This document shows positions 1-6,375 of a stretch of DNA of 10,786 bases, one piece after another. The notes beneath the pieces are model-generated. The model searched no databases. It was given only the letters and a program-made list of their open reading frames with translations, and was not told the origin of the DNA. This DNA is from Mucilaginibacter sp. (GTDB lineage Bacteria; Bacteroidota; Bacteroidia; Sphingobacteriales; Sphingobacteriaceae), in NCBI GenBank assembly GCA_028288315.1, contig JAQBNY010000226.1, positions 1 to 10,786 on the forward strand. The letters are read 5' to 3'. The number at the start of each line of letters is the position of its first letter. Position 1 is the stretch's first letter. A program made the translations under genes and the position numbers.

Positions 1-1002
1 ATTGTACAAATGACATGGACCAACCTGCCAACGGGCGAGTTCACTTCATACAACCAACGCTGGTATGATTATACGGGCCTTACCCTTGATGATGACCATG
101 ATGTTGTATGGGAAATGATAGTTCACCCTGATGACCTGGAAGAAACGCTTAGGCTATATAATAACTCTTTAAAAACTGGTGAACTGTTTGAGATTGAGAA
201 CCGCTATAAAAGGTATGACGGTGTTTATCGCTGGCACTTAAACCGTTCAAAACCTTTAAAAAATGATGCGGGCGATATTATTTTCTGGGTGGGTACCGCT
301 ACTGATATTGAGGACCAAAAAAAGGAAATGGAGCGTAAGGACGAGTTTATAGGGATTGCCAGCCATGAACTAAAAACACCCTTAACCAGCTTAAAAGGTT
401 ATTTGCAGTTAATAGCAAGCTATAAAAAGGAAGATCTCCCTCCTATAGTTAAACAATATGTAACTAAAGCGAGTGTATCAATAAGTAAACTACAAAGTTT
501 AATTAATGATTTACTGGATGTAAGCAAGATAAAAGCGGGCCGGTTAGAGTACGCCATAGGCGATGTAAATATTACCGAACTGGTGAACTTATGTGTTGAA
601 AATGCCAGACATGTAAGCCCGGCCTATACATTTAATATTAAAGTAGATAACGAATACATTGTTAAAGGTAATCAAGAGCGCTTAGAACAGGTTTTAATGA
701 ACCTCATTAACAATGCAGTAAAGTATTCACCTTTTAATAAAACGGTTACTTTAACTGCCCAACAAATGTGTAATAATGTACGTGTAGCGGTTGAAGATAG
801 TGGTATTGGCTTATCGCCCGATCAAAAAGATAAAATATTTGAACGTTTTTACCGCGTTGAGGATAAACAAAATATGACCAGCGGGTTGGGCATGGGTTTA
901 TACATCTCTAAAGAGATAATTAACAATCACAATGGCATCATTGGTGTTGAAAGTGAAATGGGCAAGGGTTCTACCTTTTACTTCGAGCTACCCTTAATTT
1001 AG
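1..1002 (+). CDS. PAS-domain sensor histidine kinase, C-terminal part (5' truncated by window)
   Basis: This is the 3' end of a two-component sensor kinase. The frame is open to the first base of the window (Ile-Val-Gln before the ATG at 10), and that ATG falls inside the PAS fold, so the true start lies upstream. Numbering from the ATG at 10, residues 1-105 are the end of a PAS domain with its PAC segment (NQRWYDYTG near 15-23, FWVGTATDIE near 92-101). A HisKA dimerisation helix follows, with the H-box ASHELKTPL and phosphoacceptor His119. The HATPase_c domain has an N-box (NLINNAVKYS, 231-240), a G1 box (DSGIGL, 263-268) and a G2 box (GLGMGL, 292-297). All catalytic boxes are intact, so the kinase should be active. 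No membrane segment lies in the visible part and no response regulator follows, so its partner and stimulus are unknown. No clear terminator follows the TAG. Confidence 0.93.
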   Translation: MVQMTWTNLPTGEFTSYNQRWYDYTGLTLDDDHDVVWEMIVHPDDLEETLRLYNNSLKTGELFEIENRYKRYDGVYRWHLNRSKPLKNDAGDIIFWVGTATDIEDQKKEMERKDEFIGIASHELKTPLTSLKGYLQLIASYKKEDLPPIVKQYVTKASVSISKLQSLINDLLDVSKIKAGRLEYAIGDVNITELVNLCVENARHVSPAYTFNIKVDNEYIVKGNQERLEQVLMNLINNAVKYSPFNKTVTLTAQQMCNNVRVAVEDSGIGLSPDQKDKIFERFYRVEDKQNMTSGLGMGLYISKEIINNHNGIIGVESEMGKGSTFYFELPLI

Positions 1003-1074
1003 GAGGATAATTTTATCTGCTTTTATTAAAATGGTTACATATACCGTTTAGCCTTGCAGATATACTAAATAGTC

Positions 1075-1093
1075 CTGATATTGGTAATATCAG
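1075..1093. promoter_or_regulatory. Perfect inverted repeat 12 nt before the hydratase start
   Basis: CTGATATT, a three-base GGT spacer and AATATCAG form an exact 8-bp inverted repeat ending 12 nt before the ATG at 1106. It is AT-rich with no T-tract after it, so it does not look like a terminator. It could be a regulator binding site or a 5'-UTR hairpin. No regulator gene is adjacent. The repeat is seen directly; its function is inference. Confidence 0.4.
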
Positions 1094-1105
1094 CTCAACC
1101 AAATT

Positions 1106-1876
1106 ATGACCGATACTTCAAACGGAAATGTAACGCTTACAACCAGTGTTAATGGTATTGCTACTATCAGTTTTTATCATGCTGCACAAAATTCACTACC
1201 AGCGGGCTTATTACGAAAACTTACTGATACCATAACTGCTGCAAATAATGACGCACTAACACGCATAATTATACTAAAAAGTGAAGGTGACCGTACTTTT
1301 TGCGCCGGTGCAAGCTTTGATGAACTGTTGCAGATAAAAGATAAACAAGCCGGGGCCGAATTCTTTTCGGGCTTTGCTAACGTGATAAACGCGTGTCGTA
1401 AATCGCCTAAAATAATAATTGCCCGCATACAGGGTAAAGCGGTTGGTGGCGGTGTAGGTTTAGCCGCTGCAGCCGATTATTGCCTGGCTACAGAAACCGC
1501 ATCTATTAAATTAAGTGAACTGGCTATAGGTATTGGTCCGTTTGTAATATCACCGGCTGTAATACGTAAGATAGGCTTGCCGGCATTTTCACAATTAACC
1601 ATTCGTGCGGTTGATTTCCAAACAGCGCAATGGGCCAAAGAAAAAGGTTTATATAACGAAGTTTATCCTGATATTTCATCAATGGATGAGGGATTAGCTT
1701 CACTCGCTCAAAAACTTGCCTCCTATCATCCCCAGGCACTTGTTGGCTTAAAGCAAATACTTTGGGAAGGCACCGCAGACTGGGACCAATTATTAACAGA
1801 ACGTGCCGCTATAAGTGGCGAGTTAGTACTATCTGAATTTACACAGCATGCGCTGAATGAGTTTTTTAATAAGTAA
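1106..1876 (+). CDS. Enoyl-CoA hydratase/isomerase family protein, methylglutaconyl-CoA hydratase-like
   Basis: A crotonase-fold protein of 256 residues, the usual family length, probably cytoplasmic. The oxyanion-hole regions are visible: FCAGASFDEL around 65-74 and KAVGGGVGLAAAADY around 111-125. The position of the second catalytic glutamate is occupied by Glu138 in the KLSELAIGIGP segment. The position of the first glutamate of classical hydratases (GGGxE) is Gly118. The combination GGGxGLA plus LSEx-IGIGPxVISPxVxRKIG resembles LiuC-type methylglutaconyl-CoA hydratases of leucine catabolism more than FadB-type enoyl-CoA hydratases, from memory of family patterns. The other leucine-degradation genes are not in the window, so the substrate is not confirmed by context. 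The ATG at 1106 gives a normal N-terminus and has no Shine-Dalgarno sequence, as is usual in Bacteroidota. Other possibilities are an enoyl-CoA isomerase or another acyl-CoA hydratase. Confidence 0.88.
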   Translation: MTDTSNGNVTLTTSVNGIATISFYHAAQNSLPAGLLRKLTDTITAANNDALTRIIILKSEGDRTFCAGASFDELLQIKDKQAGAEFFSGFANVINACRKSPKIIIARIQGKAVGGGVGLAAAADYCLATETASIKLSELAIGIGPFVISPAVIRKIGLPAFSQLTIRAVDFQTAQWAKEKGLYNEVYPDISSMDEGLASLAQKLASYHPQALVGLKQILWEGTADWDQLLTERAAISGELVLSEFTQHALNEFFNK

Positions 1877-1883
1877 ATAATAA

Positions 1884-1971
1884 TTGTCATGCTGAACGTA
1901 GTGAAGCATCTAATCACCTACCTACATCCTCGCTAATAGATCTTAGTTATCGCTCAGGATGACAAGTTGTA
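1884..1971. repeat. BIME-like palindromic element, copy 1
   Basis: An 88-bp intergenic element bounded by TTGTCAT and ATGACAA in inverted orientation. The left half (1889-1909) folds into a small hairpin, ATGCT...AGCAT, with two mismatches and a GTA loop. The right half carries a related but decayed hairpin ending in CAGGAT. The whole unit is therefore two facing REP-like hairpins that can also pair with each other. It begins 8 bp after the hydratase stop codon. No transposase is present, so any mobility would be non-autonomous. Copy 2 lies 107 bp downstream. Confidence 0.8.
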
Positions 1972-1990
1972 GTTAGAATGCGCTAATAAT

Positions 1991-2078
1991 TTGTCATACT
2001 GAACGTAGTGAAGCATCTATAACCTCCCTACATCCTCGCTAATGGATCCTTCGTTATCGCTCAGGATGACAAGTTGTA
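1991..2078. repeat. BIME-like palindromic element, copy 2
   Basis: A second 88-bp copy of the preceding element in the same orientation. By eye it is about 90 percent identical, with scattered substitutions plus a one-base gap on each side in the centre. Here the right hairpin is the better preserved one (2046-2067, ATCCT...AGGAT), while the left stem has lost a pair through a G-to-A change at the eighth base of the unit. The 19-bp spacer between copies (1972-1990) is unrelated. The direct tandem arrangement suggests local duplication, followed by divergence. Confidence 0.8.
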
Positions 2079-2097
2079 ATTATAACTTTAACAATAC

Positions 2098-2127
2098 AAA
2101 AAAGCCCCTCAACTGTTGGTTGAGGGG
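2098..2127 (-). terminator. Rho-independent terminator for the small secreted-protein gene
   Basis: A perfect 9-bp GC-rich stem (CCCCTCAAC, 2105-2113, with GTTGAGGGG, 2119-2127) with a 5-base loop. Read on the minus strand it is followed by a run of six T (2103 down to 2098). It lies about 20 bp beyond the stop codon of the minus-strand gene at 2148-2480. The plus-strand flank, TCTTCATATTTT, is only weakly T-rich, so any effect on readthrough from the hydratase is less certain. Confidence 0.88.
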
Positions 2128-2147
2128 TCTTCATATTTTACGTTTAA

Positions 2148-2480
2148 TTATCTGTGTCTTTCATGACCGTGTCCGCGTCCATGACCATGTTCGTAACCGC
2201 GTTCATAACGAAAACCCTCACGACGGTAATGTGGCCTGCCGTAATATGCCCTCCGATAACCGCTTCTATAAACTACTGTACGTGGGTAATAAGCCGGGCG
2301 GTTGTAATAAACAACACGCGGAGTTTCGTAAACGGGATAAGTTTCATATACCGGGTACGGATCCCTTACAACCACTGGGCCACCCAAATTTACACCAACA
2401 CCTATATGTACCTGAGCTTTTGCAAGCTGCATTGAAAATGTTAAAAAAAGTGCCAGAGCCGAAAATCTAATTAGTTTCAT
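2148..2480 (-). CDS. Small secreted Tyr/Arg/His-rich protein of unknown function
   Basis: I chose the ATG at 2478-2480 because it begins a textbook signal peptide: MKLIR, a hydrophobic stretch, then LAKA before Gln23. An in-frame ATG at 2528 would only add 16 charged residues in front of the signal. The product is 110 residues, about 88 when mature. After cleavage it has a short Gly/Val stretch (24-38), a PVYET duplication (43-47 and 49-53), a basic Tyr/Arg-rich middle (54-93) and a tail in which His alternates with Gly, Arg and Glu (98-110). The tail could bind metal or acidic polymers, but no known domain is visible. It resembles in style, not in alignable sequence, the exported protein at 8170-8439. 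It stands alone with its own terminator. The gene is well supported; its function is unknown. Confidence 0.8.
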   Translation of the reverse strand: MKLIRFSALALFLTFSMQLAKAQVHIGVGVNLGGPVVVRDPYPVYETYPVYETPRVVYYNRPAYYPRTVVYRSGYRRAYYGRPHYRREGFRYERGYEHGHGRGHGHERHR

Positions 2481-2572
2481 ATTAAATATTTTAGTTAGTA
2501 ATTGTTGTTTCTTGTATCTATGACGCACAACAGTTACTATGGTTTAATTAAAACTTAACACTTTTAGGAGTA

Positions 2573-2866
2573 TCAATGTTCATATAAACTTAACCGGCTC
2601 TTTAAATAACTCATTTCGTGCTGCATATCCTCTAACCTTTGCAGTAAATTATTTATGGTGGCAATGCCTGGTTCATTAATCTCCAACTCATTATGCAGTC
2701 TTACCAAACGTTCCAGCTTTTGTATTTCATCAATTGGGATGTAGTTGGTTTTGTTAACACTTTTAACCTTAACCAAGCCCGCATCTGCCAGGTAGTCAAC
2801 AAATGCATATTCCACATTATGGTATACACAAAAATCATTTACGGTTATTACATTCTTGATTCTCAT
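2573..2866 (-). CDS. cbpM: CbpM-like chaperone modulator (MerR-type HTH family)
   Basis: A 97-residue protein directly behind the DnaJ-like gene, with 4 nt between the DnaJ stop codon and this ATG. The frame is open further upstream, but the extra N-terminus would overlap the DnaJ gene and looks non-natural. Starting at MRIKNVITVNDF gives a compact product. Residues 6-46 resemble a MerR-type winged helix (NDFCVYHNVEYAFVDYLADAGLV, broken here only by function: recognition-type helix then wing). Residues 47-97 are helical and probably coiled coil (QRLEDMQHEMSYLKSRL). In E. coli CbpM binds the J domain of CbpA and inhibits its co-chaperone activity. The gene order and size here match that pair, so the same role is inferred rather than DNA binding. 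No terminator is visible after the stop. Confidence 0.82.
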   Translation of the reverse strand: MRIKNVITVNDFCVYHNVEYAFVDYLADAGLVKVKSVNKTNYIPIDEIQKLERLVRLHNELEINEPGIATINNLLQRLEDMQHEMSYLKSRLSLYEH

Positions 2867-2870
2867 TGGT

Positions 2871-3788
2871 TTAATGTTTAATATCCAATTTAGCCAATTC
2901 TTCAAATAACTCTCTTTGCTTATGGGTAAGATGTGTAGGTAACAGTACATTATAAGTAAGGTAAAAGTCCCCAAACTGATCATGCTTCTTATACACCGGC
3001 ACACCTTTTCCCTTTAATTTAACTTTGGTATTGTTTTGCGTACCAGGCTGCACTTTCAGCTTCACCTTGCCGGTTAAGGTATCAGCGGTTATTTCGCCGC
3101 CCAGCACAGCCGTATATAAATCAAGGTTAATTGTGCGGTATAAATCGTTCCCTATCCTTTTAAATTCGGGATCTTCGGGGATTGAAAATTCAATATAGAG
3201 GTCTCCGGCAGGGGCACCGTTTGCACCCGGACTGCCATGCCCTGCAATTTTAATAGTTTGCCCGTTCTCTATCCCCGCCGGAATAGTGAGTCTTATATTT
3301 TTGCCGTTAACCGTAATGGTTTGTTTTTTAGATTCCATTATATCGCGTAAGCTCAGCTGTAGCTTGGCGTTCATATCCTGCCCGCGGTAACGCTGCGATT
3401 GCCTGCCACCACCCGCAGGGCCGCCACCAAACATAGAGTTGAAAAAGTCGGAGAAATCGCCACCACCAAATCCGCCGTCAAATCCGCCTCCAAAATCTTG
3501 TTGACCACCGCTATAACTACGTTGCTGTCTTTGCTGCCGTTCCTGTTGCTCAAATGCTTCGCTGTGCTGCCAGTTCTCCCCATACTTATCGTATTTCTTA
3601 CGTTTTTCAGGGTCACTTAACACCTCGTTGGCTTCGTTAGCCCGTTTAAACAATTTTTCAGCCTCTGCATTATTGGGGTTAAGATCTGGATGGTGTTTGC
3701 GGGCCACCTTACGATAAGCGCTCTTGATCTCTTTTTCGGTGGCGTTTTTGTTTACGCCTAAAACTTTATAGTAATCTATAAATGCCAT
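2871..3788 (-). CDS. cbpA: CbpA-type DnaJ-class co-chaperone (no zinc finger)
   Basis: An Hsp40 protein of 305 residues, the usual CbpA length, that would stimulate a cytoplasmic DnaK. The J domain spans 1-70 with DYYKVLGV at 5-12 and the essential HPD at 33-35. A linker rich in Gln and Arg (75-97) and a Gly/Phe-rich region (98-127, with repeated GGGFDGG-type blocks) follow. The C-terminal substrate-binding beta domains run from about 138 to 290 (LTIPAGIENGQTIK near 167-180, KVQPGTQNNTKVKLKGKG near 245-262). The CxxCxGxG zinc-binding repeats of full DnaJ are absent, which makes this a type II/CbpA-like protein. It is followed by its putative modulator cbpM in the same transcript. No CIRCE-type heat-shock operator is visible upstream. 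Confidence 0.94.
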   Translation of the reverse strand: MAFIDYYKVLGVNKNATEKEIKSAYRKVARKHHPDLNPNNAEAEKLFKRANEANEVLSDPEKRKKYDKYGENWQHSEAFEQQERQQRQQRSYSGGQQDFGGGFDGGFGGGDFSDFFNSMFGGGPAGGGRQSQRYRGQDMNAKLQLSLRDIMESKKQTITVNGKNIRLTIPAGIENGQTIKIAGHGSPGANGAPAGDLYIEFSIPEDPEFKRIGNDLYRTINLDLYTAVLGGEITADTLTGKVKLKVQPGTQNNTKVKLKGKGVPVYKKHDQFGDFYLTYNVLLPTHLTHKQRELFEELAKLDIKH

Positions 3789-3841
3789 ATCAGTAAAGAA
3801 TCTTTTAGTAAAACGGGGAAAGCGAAGCTAAGTTTTATTTA

Positions 3842-3857
3842 GGTATATATATTTACC
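3842..3857. promoter_or_regulatory. AT-rich near-palindrome between divergent genes
   Basis: GGTATATATATTTACC is a 16-bp palindrome with one mismatched pair, lying in the 111-bp space between divergent cbpA and the acyltransferase gene. It sits 42 bp before the plus-strand ATG and 53 bp beyond the cbpA start. The position fits an operator or promoter element serving either gene, but AT-rich palindromes arise easily by chance. No convincing TTTG/TAnnTTTG promoter pair could be assigned here. Confidence 0.25.
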
Positions 3858-3899
3858 AATAGATTGTATAAATTACACCACCAATTAACACCTAAACCA

Positions 3900-4988
3900 A
3901 TGCCCACATCTACTGAAAAGCCGGCTACATTTAAGCCCAGCCCTACCGCATACCTTAATGTGTTAAGAATATTTGCCTGCCTTATGGTAATAACCGTACA
4001 CTCTGGCGAGTTTTTTTATATCGGCGCAGGCGGCAGTATTGTGCGTGAGAACCACGTTTGGGTAAATAACTACGGTAGTTTTATGCGTGCATGTGTTCCG
4101 CTTTTTGTAATGATATCCGGCTTTTTATTGCTGCCTATAAAAGAGGAGCCGTCAATATTTTATAAGCGCAGGTTTACCCGGTTGCTCATCCCATTTATCA
4201 TATGGTCTGCCATGTATGCTATTGTGCCTTACCTGCTGGGTGTTAATACTCTTAATCAGGCTGTAAAGAATTTTGCAACCATCCCCATTAACTTTAATGA
4301 TAACGACGGGCATCTGTGGTTTGTATATATGCTGATAGGCATTTATCTGTTTATCCCTGTAATTTCGCCATGGATACAAACAGCATCCAAGCAGTTTAAG
4401 CAATTCTTTCTTTTGCTTTGGGTAATAACCTTATTCTTTCCCTATATTAAAACCGTTTATCCCGATATTTTAGGCGAAGGCTTCTGGAATAAATATCAAA
4501 CCGGCTATTACTTCTCCGGCTATATAGGTTACCTGGTTTTGGGGCATTATATTAAAGAGTATGTTAAGTTATCCAAAACAAGCGCGTTTATTACCGGCTT
4601 AGTAATGGCAATAATGGGTTATATTATTACTAATTTGGTTTTCAATTATCAGATGGGCGTTGCCAAAGACCTACCCCATCTGGAACTCTCATGGTCGTTC
4701 CCTACAATTAACGTGGCCTTAATGGCGACTGGCTTATTTTTAATTTTCAGGCTGATATCATTTAAAAGCGCCTCTGCCGAGAGCTTCTTTGCCAAATTTT
4801 CGGCACTAACTTATGGCATGTACCTGGCACATATCTTAATTCTTAACCAACTATTTGTCCCGATAAATAACTGGCTGCATAATGTGGCTTTGGTGATACC
4901 TGTTTTGGCCATAAGCACCTTTATAGTTACTTATGTGCTTATAAAGATGCTTGCTTATTTGCCGGGGAGTAAATATATTGTGGGTTAA
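3900..4988 (+). CDS. Membrane acyltransferase-3 family protein (O-acetyltransferase-like)
   Basis: An integral membrane protein of 362 residues of the acyltransferase-3 (OafA/WecH-type) family, which moves acyl groups, often acetyl, onto surface carbohydrates or related acceptors. I start it at the ATG at 3900; the frame extends upstream only via a TTG at 3864 that adds 12 unconvincing residues. Family signs are R23 and H34 in the first helix (LRIFACLMVITVHS), the KRRFTRLLIPFIIWS block (89-103), HLWFVYMLIGIYLFIP (138-153) and a late SALTYGMYLAH segment (301-311). About ten hydrophobic helices are spread through the chain. The N-terminal 17 residues are Pro/Thr-rich and cytoplasmic-looking. 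No glycan biosynthesis genes adjoin it, so the acceptor is unknown. Confidence 0.88.
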   Translation: MPTSTEKPATFKPSPTAYLNVLRIFACLMVITVHSGEFFYIGAGGSIVRENHVWVNNYGSFMRACVPLFVMISGFLLLPIKEEPSIFYKRRFTRLLIPFIIWSAMYAIVPYLLGVNTLNQAVKNFATIPINFNDNDGHLWFVYMLIGIYLFIPVISPWIQTASKQFKQFFLLLWVITLFFPYIKTVYPDILGEGFWNKYQTGYYFSGYIGYLVLGHYIKEYVKLSKTSAFITGLVMAIMGYIITNLVFNYQMGVAKDLPHLELSWSFPTINVALMATGLFLIFRLISFKSASAESFFAKFSALTYGMYLAHILILNQLFVPINNWLHNVALVIPVLAISTFIVTYVLIKMLAYLPGSKYIVG

Positions 4989-5008
4989 GAACAGCTTTTT
5001 ACGCCTTG

Positions 5009-5051
5009 CCTATTTTGTGCACTATCAATTATAGCACACTTTGCAAATAGG
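5009..5051. promoter_or_regulatory. Interrupted hairpin or operator candidate upstream of the ROK regulator
   Basis: CCTATTT (5009-5015) pairs with AAATAGG (5045-5051), and TGTGC (5016-5020) pairs with GCACA (5034-5038). The right arm carries a 6-base bulge, CTTTGC. The structure lies 20 bp after the acyltransferase stop and 124 bp before the ROK start. With no T-tract it is a poor terminator. Repressors of the NagC/Mlc type act on AT-rich inverted repeats, so autoregulation is possible. The pairing is seen; the role is inference. Confidence 0.3.
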
Positions 5052-5175
5052 TTGACTGTAATTAGGCTGTGTTTTAAGTGTCTATGAATGATGATGCTGT
5101 ACTTTTCAGCATTATTTTTAATTTTATCAAATTATTGGTGCCTTTGCATTTTGATTAAGGCATAAAATATTATTA

Positions 5176-6375
5176 ATGGAAATAAAAAGCAATAGTATTA
5201 AAGGTAGCTGGTTAAAAAACATGATCGTTAAGAGGTTGTATTTTGATAAAGCAATGTCATGTGCCGAATTAAGTGAGCTTTTTGATAAAAGTATACCATC
5301 TATAGCCAAGGCCATAAATGAACTCATAAAAGAGGGCTTTGTGGTTGAGCAGGGTTACGCCCCATCAAGCGGCGGCAGACGCCCACTAATGTATGCCATT
5401 AATGCTAATGCTATGTTCATAATTGCCGTAGCAATGGATCAGCTATCGGCCCGTATACAGCTGGTTGATTTGCATAACAACCCGGTTGCCGATATGGCTG
5501 CGGTAGAGCTTAAACTTTACAATAATGAAAATGCCTTACCCGAACTGATAACGCGTTTGAACGATTATGTTGAGAAAAGCGGCATTCCAAAAAATAAGAT
5601 AGCGGGTATTGGAATAGGCATGCCCGGCTTTATTAACGCTATCGAAGGGATAAATTACACTTACCTTGATGCAGGCGGAGTTAGTTTAAGCGAATATATT
5701 ACTAAAGCAACGGCCATTAACACTTACATTGATAACGACTCGAGCCTGATAGCCCTTGCCGAACAAAAGTTTGGTATAGCCCGCTCACAGCAGGAAGTTA
5801 TGGTAATAAACCTGGGTTGGGGAATAGGGCTGGGAATGATCATTGACGGTAAAATTTTTCGTGGTTACAATGGCTTTGCCGGCGAACTTAGCCATATACC
5901 ATTATCAGAAGATGGTGCCCTTTGCACATGCGGTAAACGAGGTTGCTTAGAGGCTGAGGCATCTATGCTGGTAGTGGCCCAAAAGGCCGAAGAGGGTATT
6001 AAACAAGGCCGTATAACCAGCCTAAAGCCGCATAAGGGGGAATCAAAACTTATGGGCGATTCACTGATGGATGCCGCAAACCAGGGCGATCAGTTTGCGC
6101 TTGAGCTATTATCAGACTCGGGGTATAAAATAGGGAAAGCCCTTGCTATTCTTATCCACATCATGAATCCGGCTAAAATTGTTTTGAGTGGCCGTGGGGC
6201 TAAAGTGGGTAAAATACTGCTTGCACCCATACAGCAGGCCCTGCATAAATATTGCATCCCCCGCCTGTCATTAGGTACCGAATTATTAATATCATCATTA
6301 GGCTTTGATGCCGAACTAATTGGCGCTGCTGTATTGGTAATGGAGAACTTTGATAAAGAAATGAAGGGATATTAA
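5176..6375 (+). CDS. ROK-family transcriptional regulator (NagC/XylR type)
   Basis: At 399 residues this has the length of a ROK regulator rather than a free sugar kinase (about 300). Residues 12-60 form a winged helix (KRLYFDKAMSCAELSELF, then SIPSIAKAINELIKEGFV), followed by the linker GGRRPLMY at 66-73 that is typical of NagC/XylR proteins. The ROK domain fills the rest: GIGIGMPGF at 144-152, Asp188 in the DND motif at the kinase catalytic position, and the zinc signature with His240 and Cys250, Cys252, Cys257 ending in Glu259. The N-lobe ATP-binding DxGxT-type motif is degenerate (AVAMDQLSARIQ, 84-95), which argues for ligand sensing without phosphotransfer. The likely inducer is a sugar or sugar phosphate, but no sugar transport or catabolic gene is adjacent. 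Its stop overlaps the stop of the convergent MBL gene. Confidence 0.9.
   Translation: MEIKSNSIKGSWLKNMIVKRLYFDKAMSCAELSELFDKSIPSIAKAINELIKEGFVVEQGYAPSSGGRRPLMYAINANAMFIIAVAMDQLSARIQLVDLHNNPVADMAAVELKLYNNENALPELITRLNDYVEKSGIPKNKIAGIGIGMPGFINAIEGINYTYLDAGGVSLSEYITKATAINTYIDNDSSLIALAEQKFGIARSQQEVMVINLGWGIGLGMIIDGKIFRGYNGFAGELSHIPLSEDGALCTCGKRGCLEAEASMLVVAQKAEEGIKQGRITSLKPHKGESKLMGDSLMDAANQGDQFALELLSDSGYKIGKALAILIHIMNPAKIVLSGRGAKVGKILLAPIQQALHKYCIPRLSLGTELLISSLGFDAELIGAAVLVMENFDKEMKGY

Noticed and set aside
2042..2470. Long plus-strand reading frame across the palindromic repeat and the small secreted gene
   Set aside because: It starts inside repeat copy 2, runs through the terminator and lies antisense to a gene with a clear signal peptide. 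The translation shows no domain and no export signal.
2481..2528. Longer N-terminus for the small secreted protein, from the ATG at 2528
   Set aside because: It would place 16 charged residues before an otherwise perfect signal peptide, so the ATG at 2478-2480 is preferred.
2867..3004. Longer N-terminus for the CbpM-like protein
   Set aside because: It would overlap the cbpA 3' end by over 130 bp. The extra residues are a frame shadow of cbpA, and the ATG at 2866 gives the family's normal size.
3864..3899. TTG start for the acyltransferase
   Set aside because: An ATG lies 12 codons downstream. The added residues are not part of the family fold and there is no Shine-Dalgarno support.
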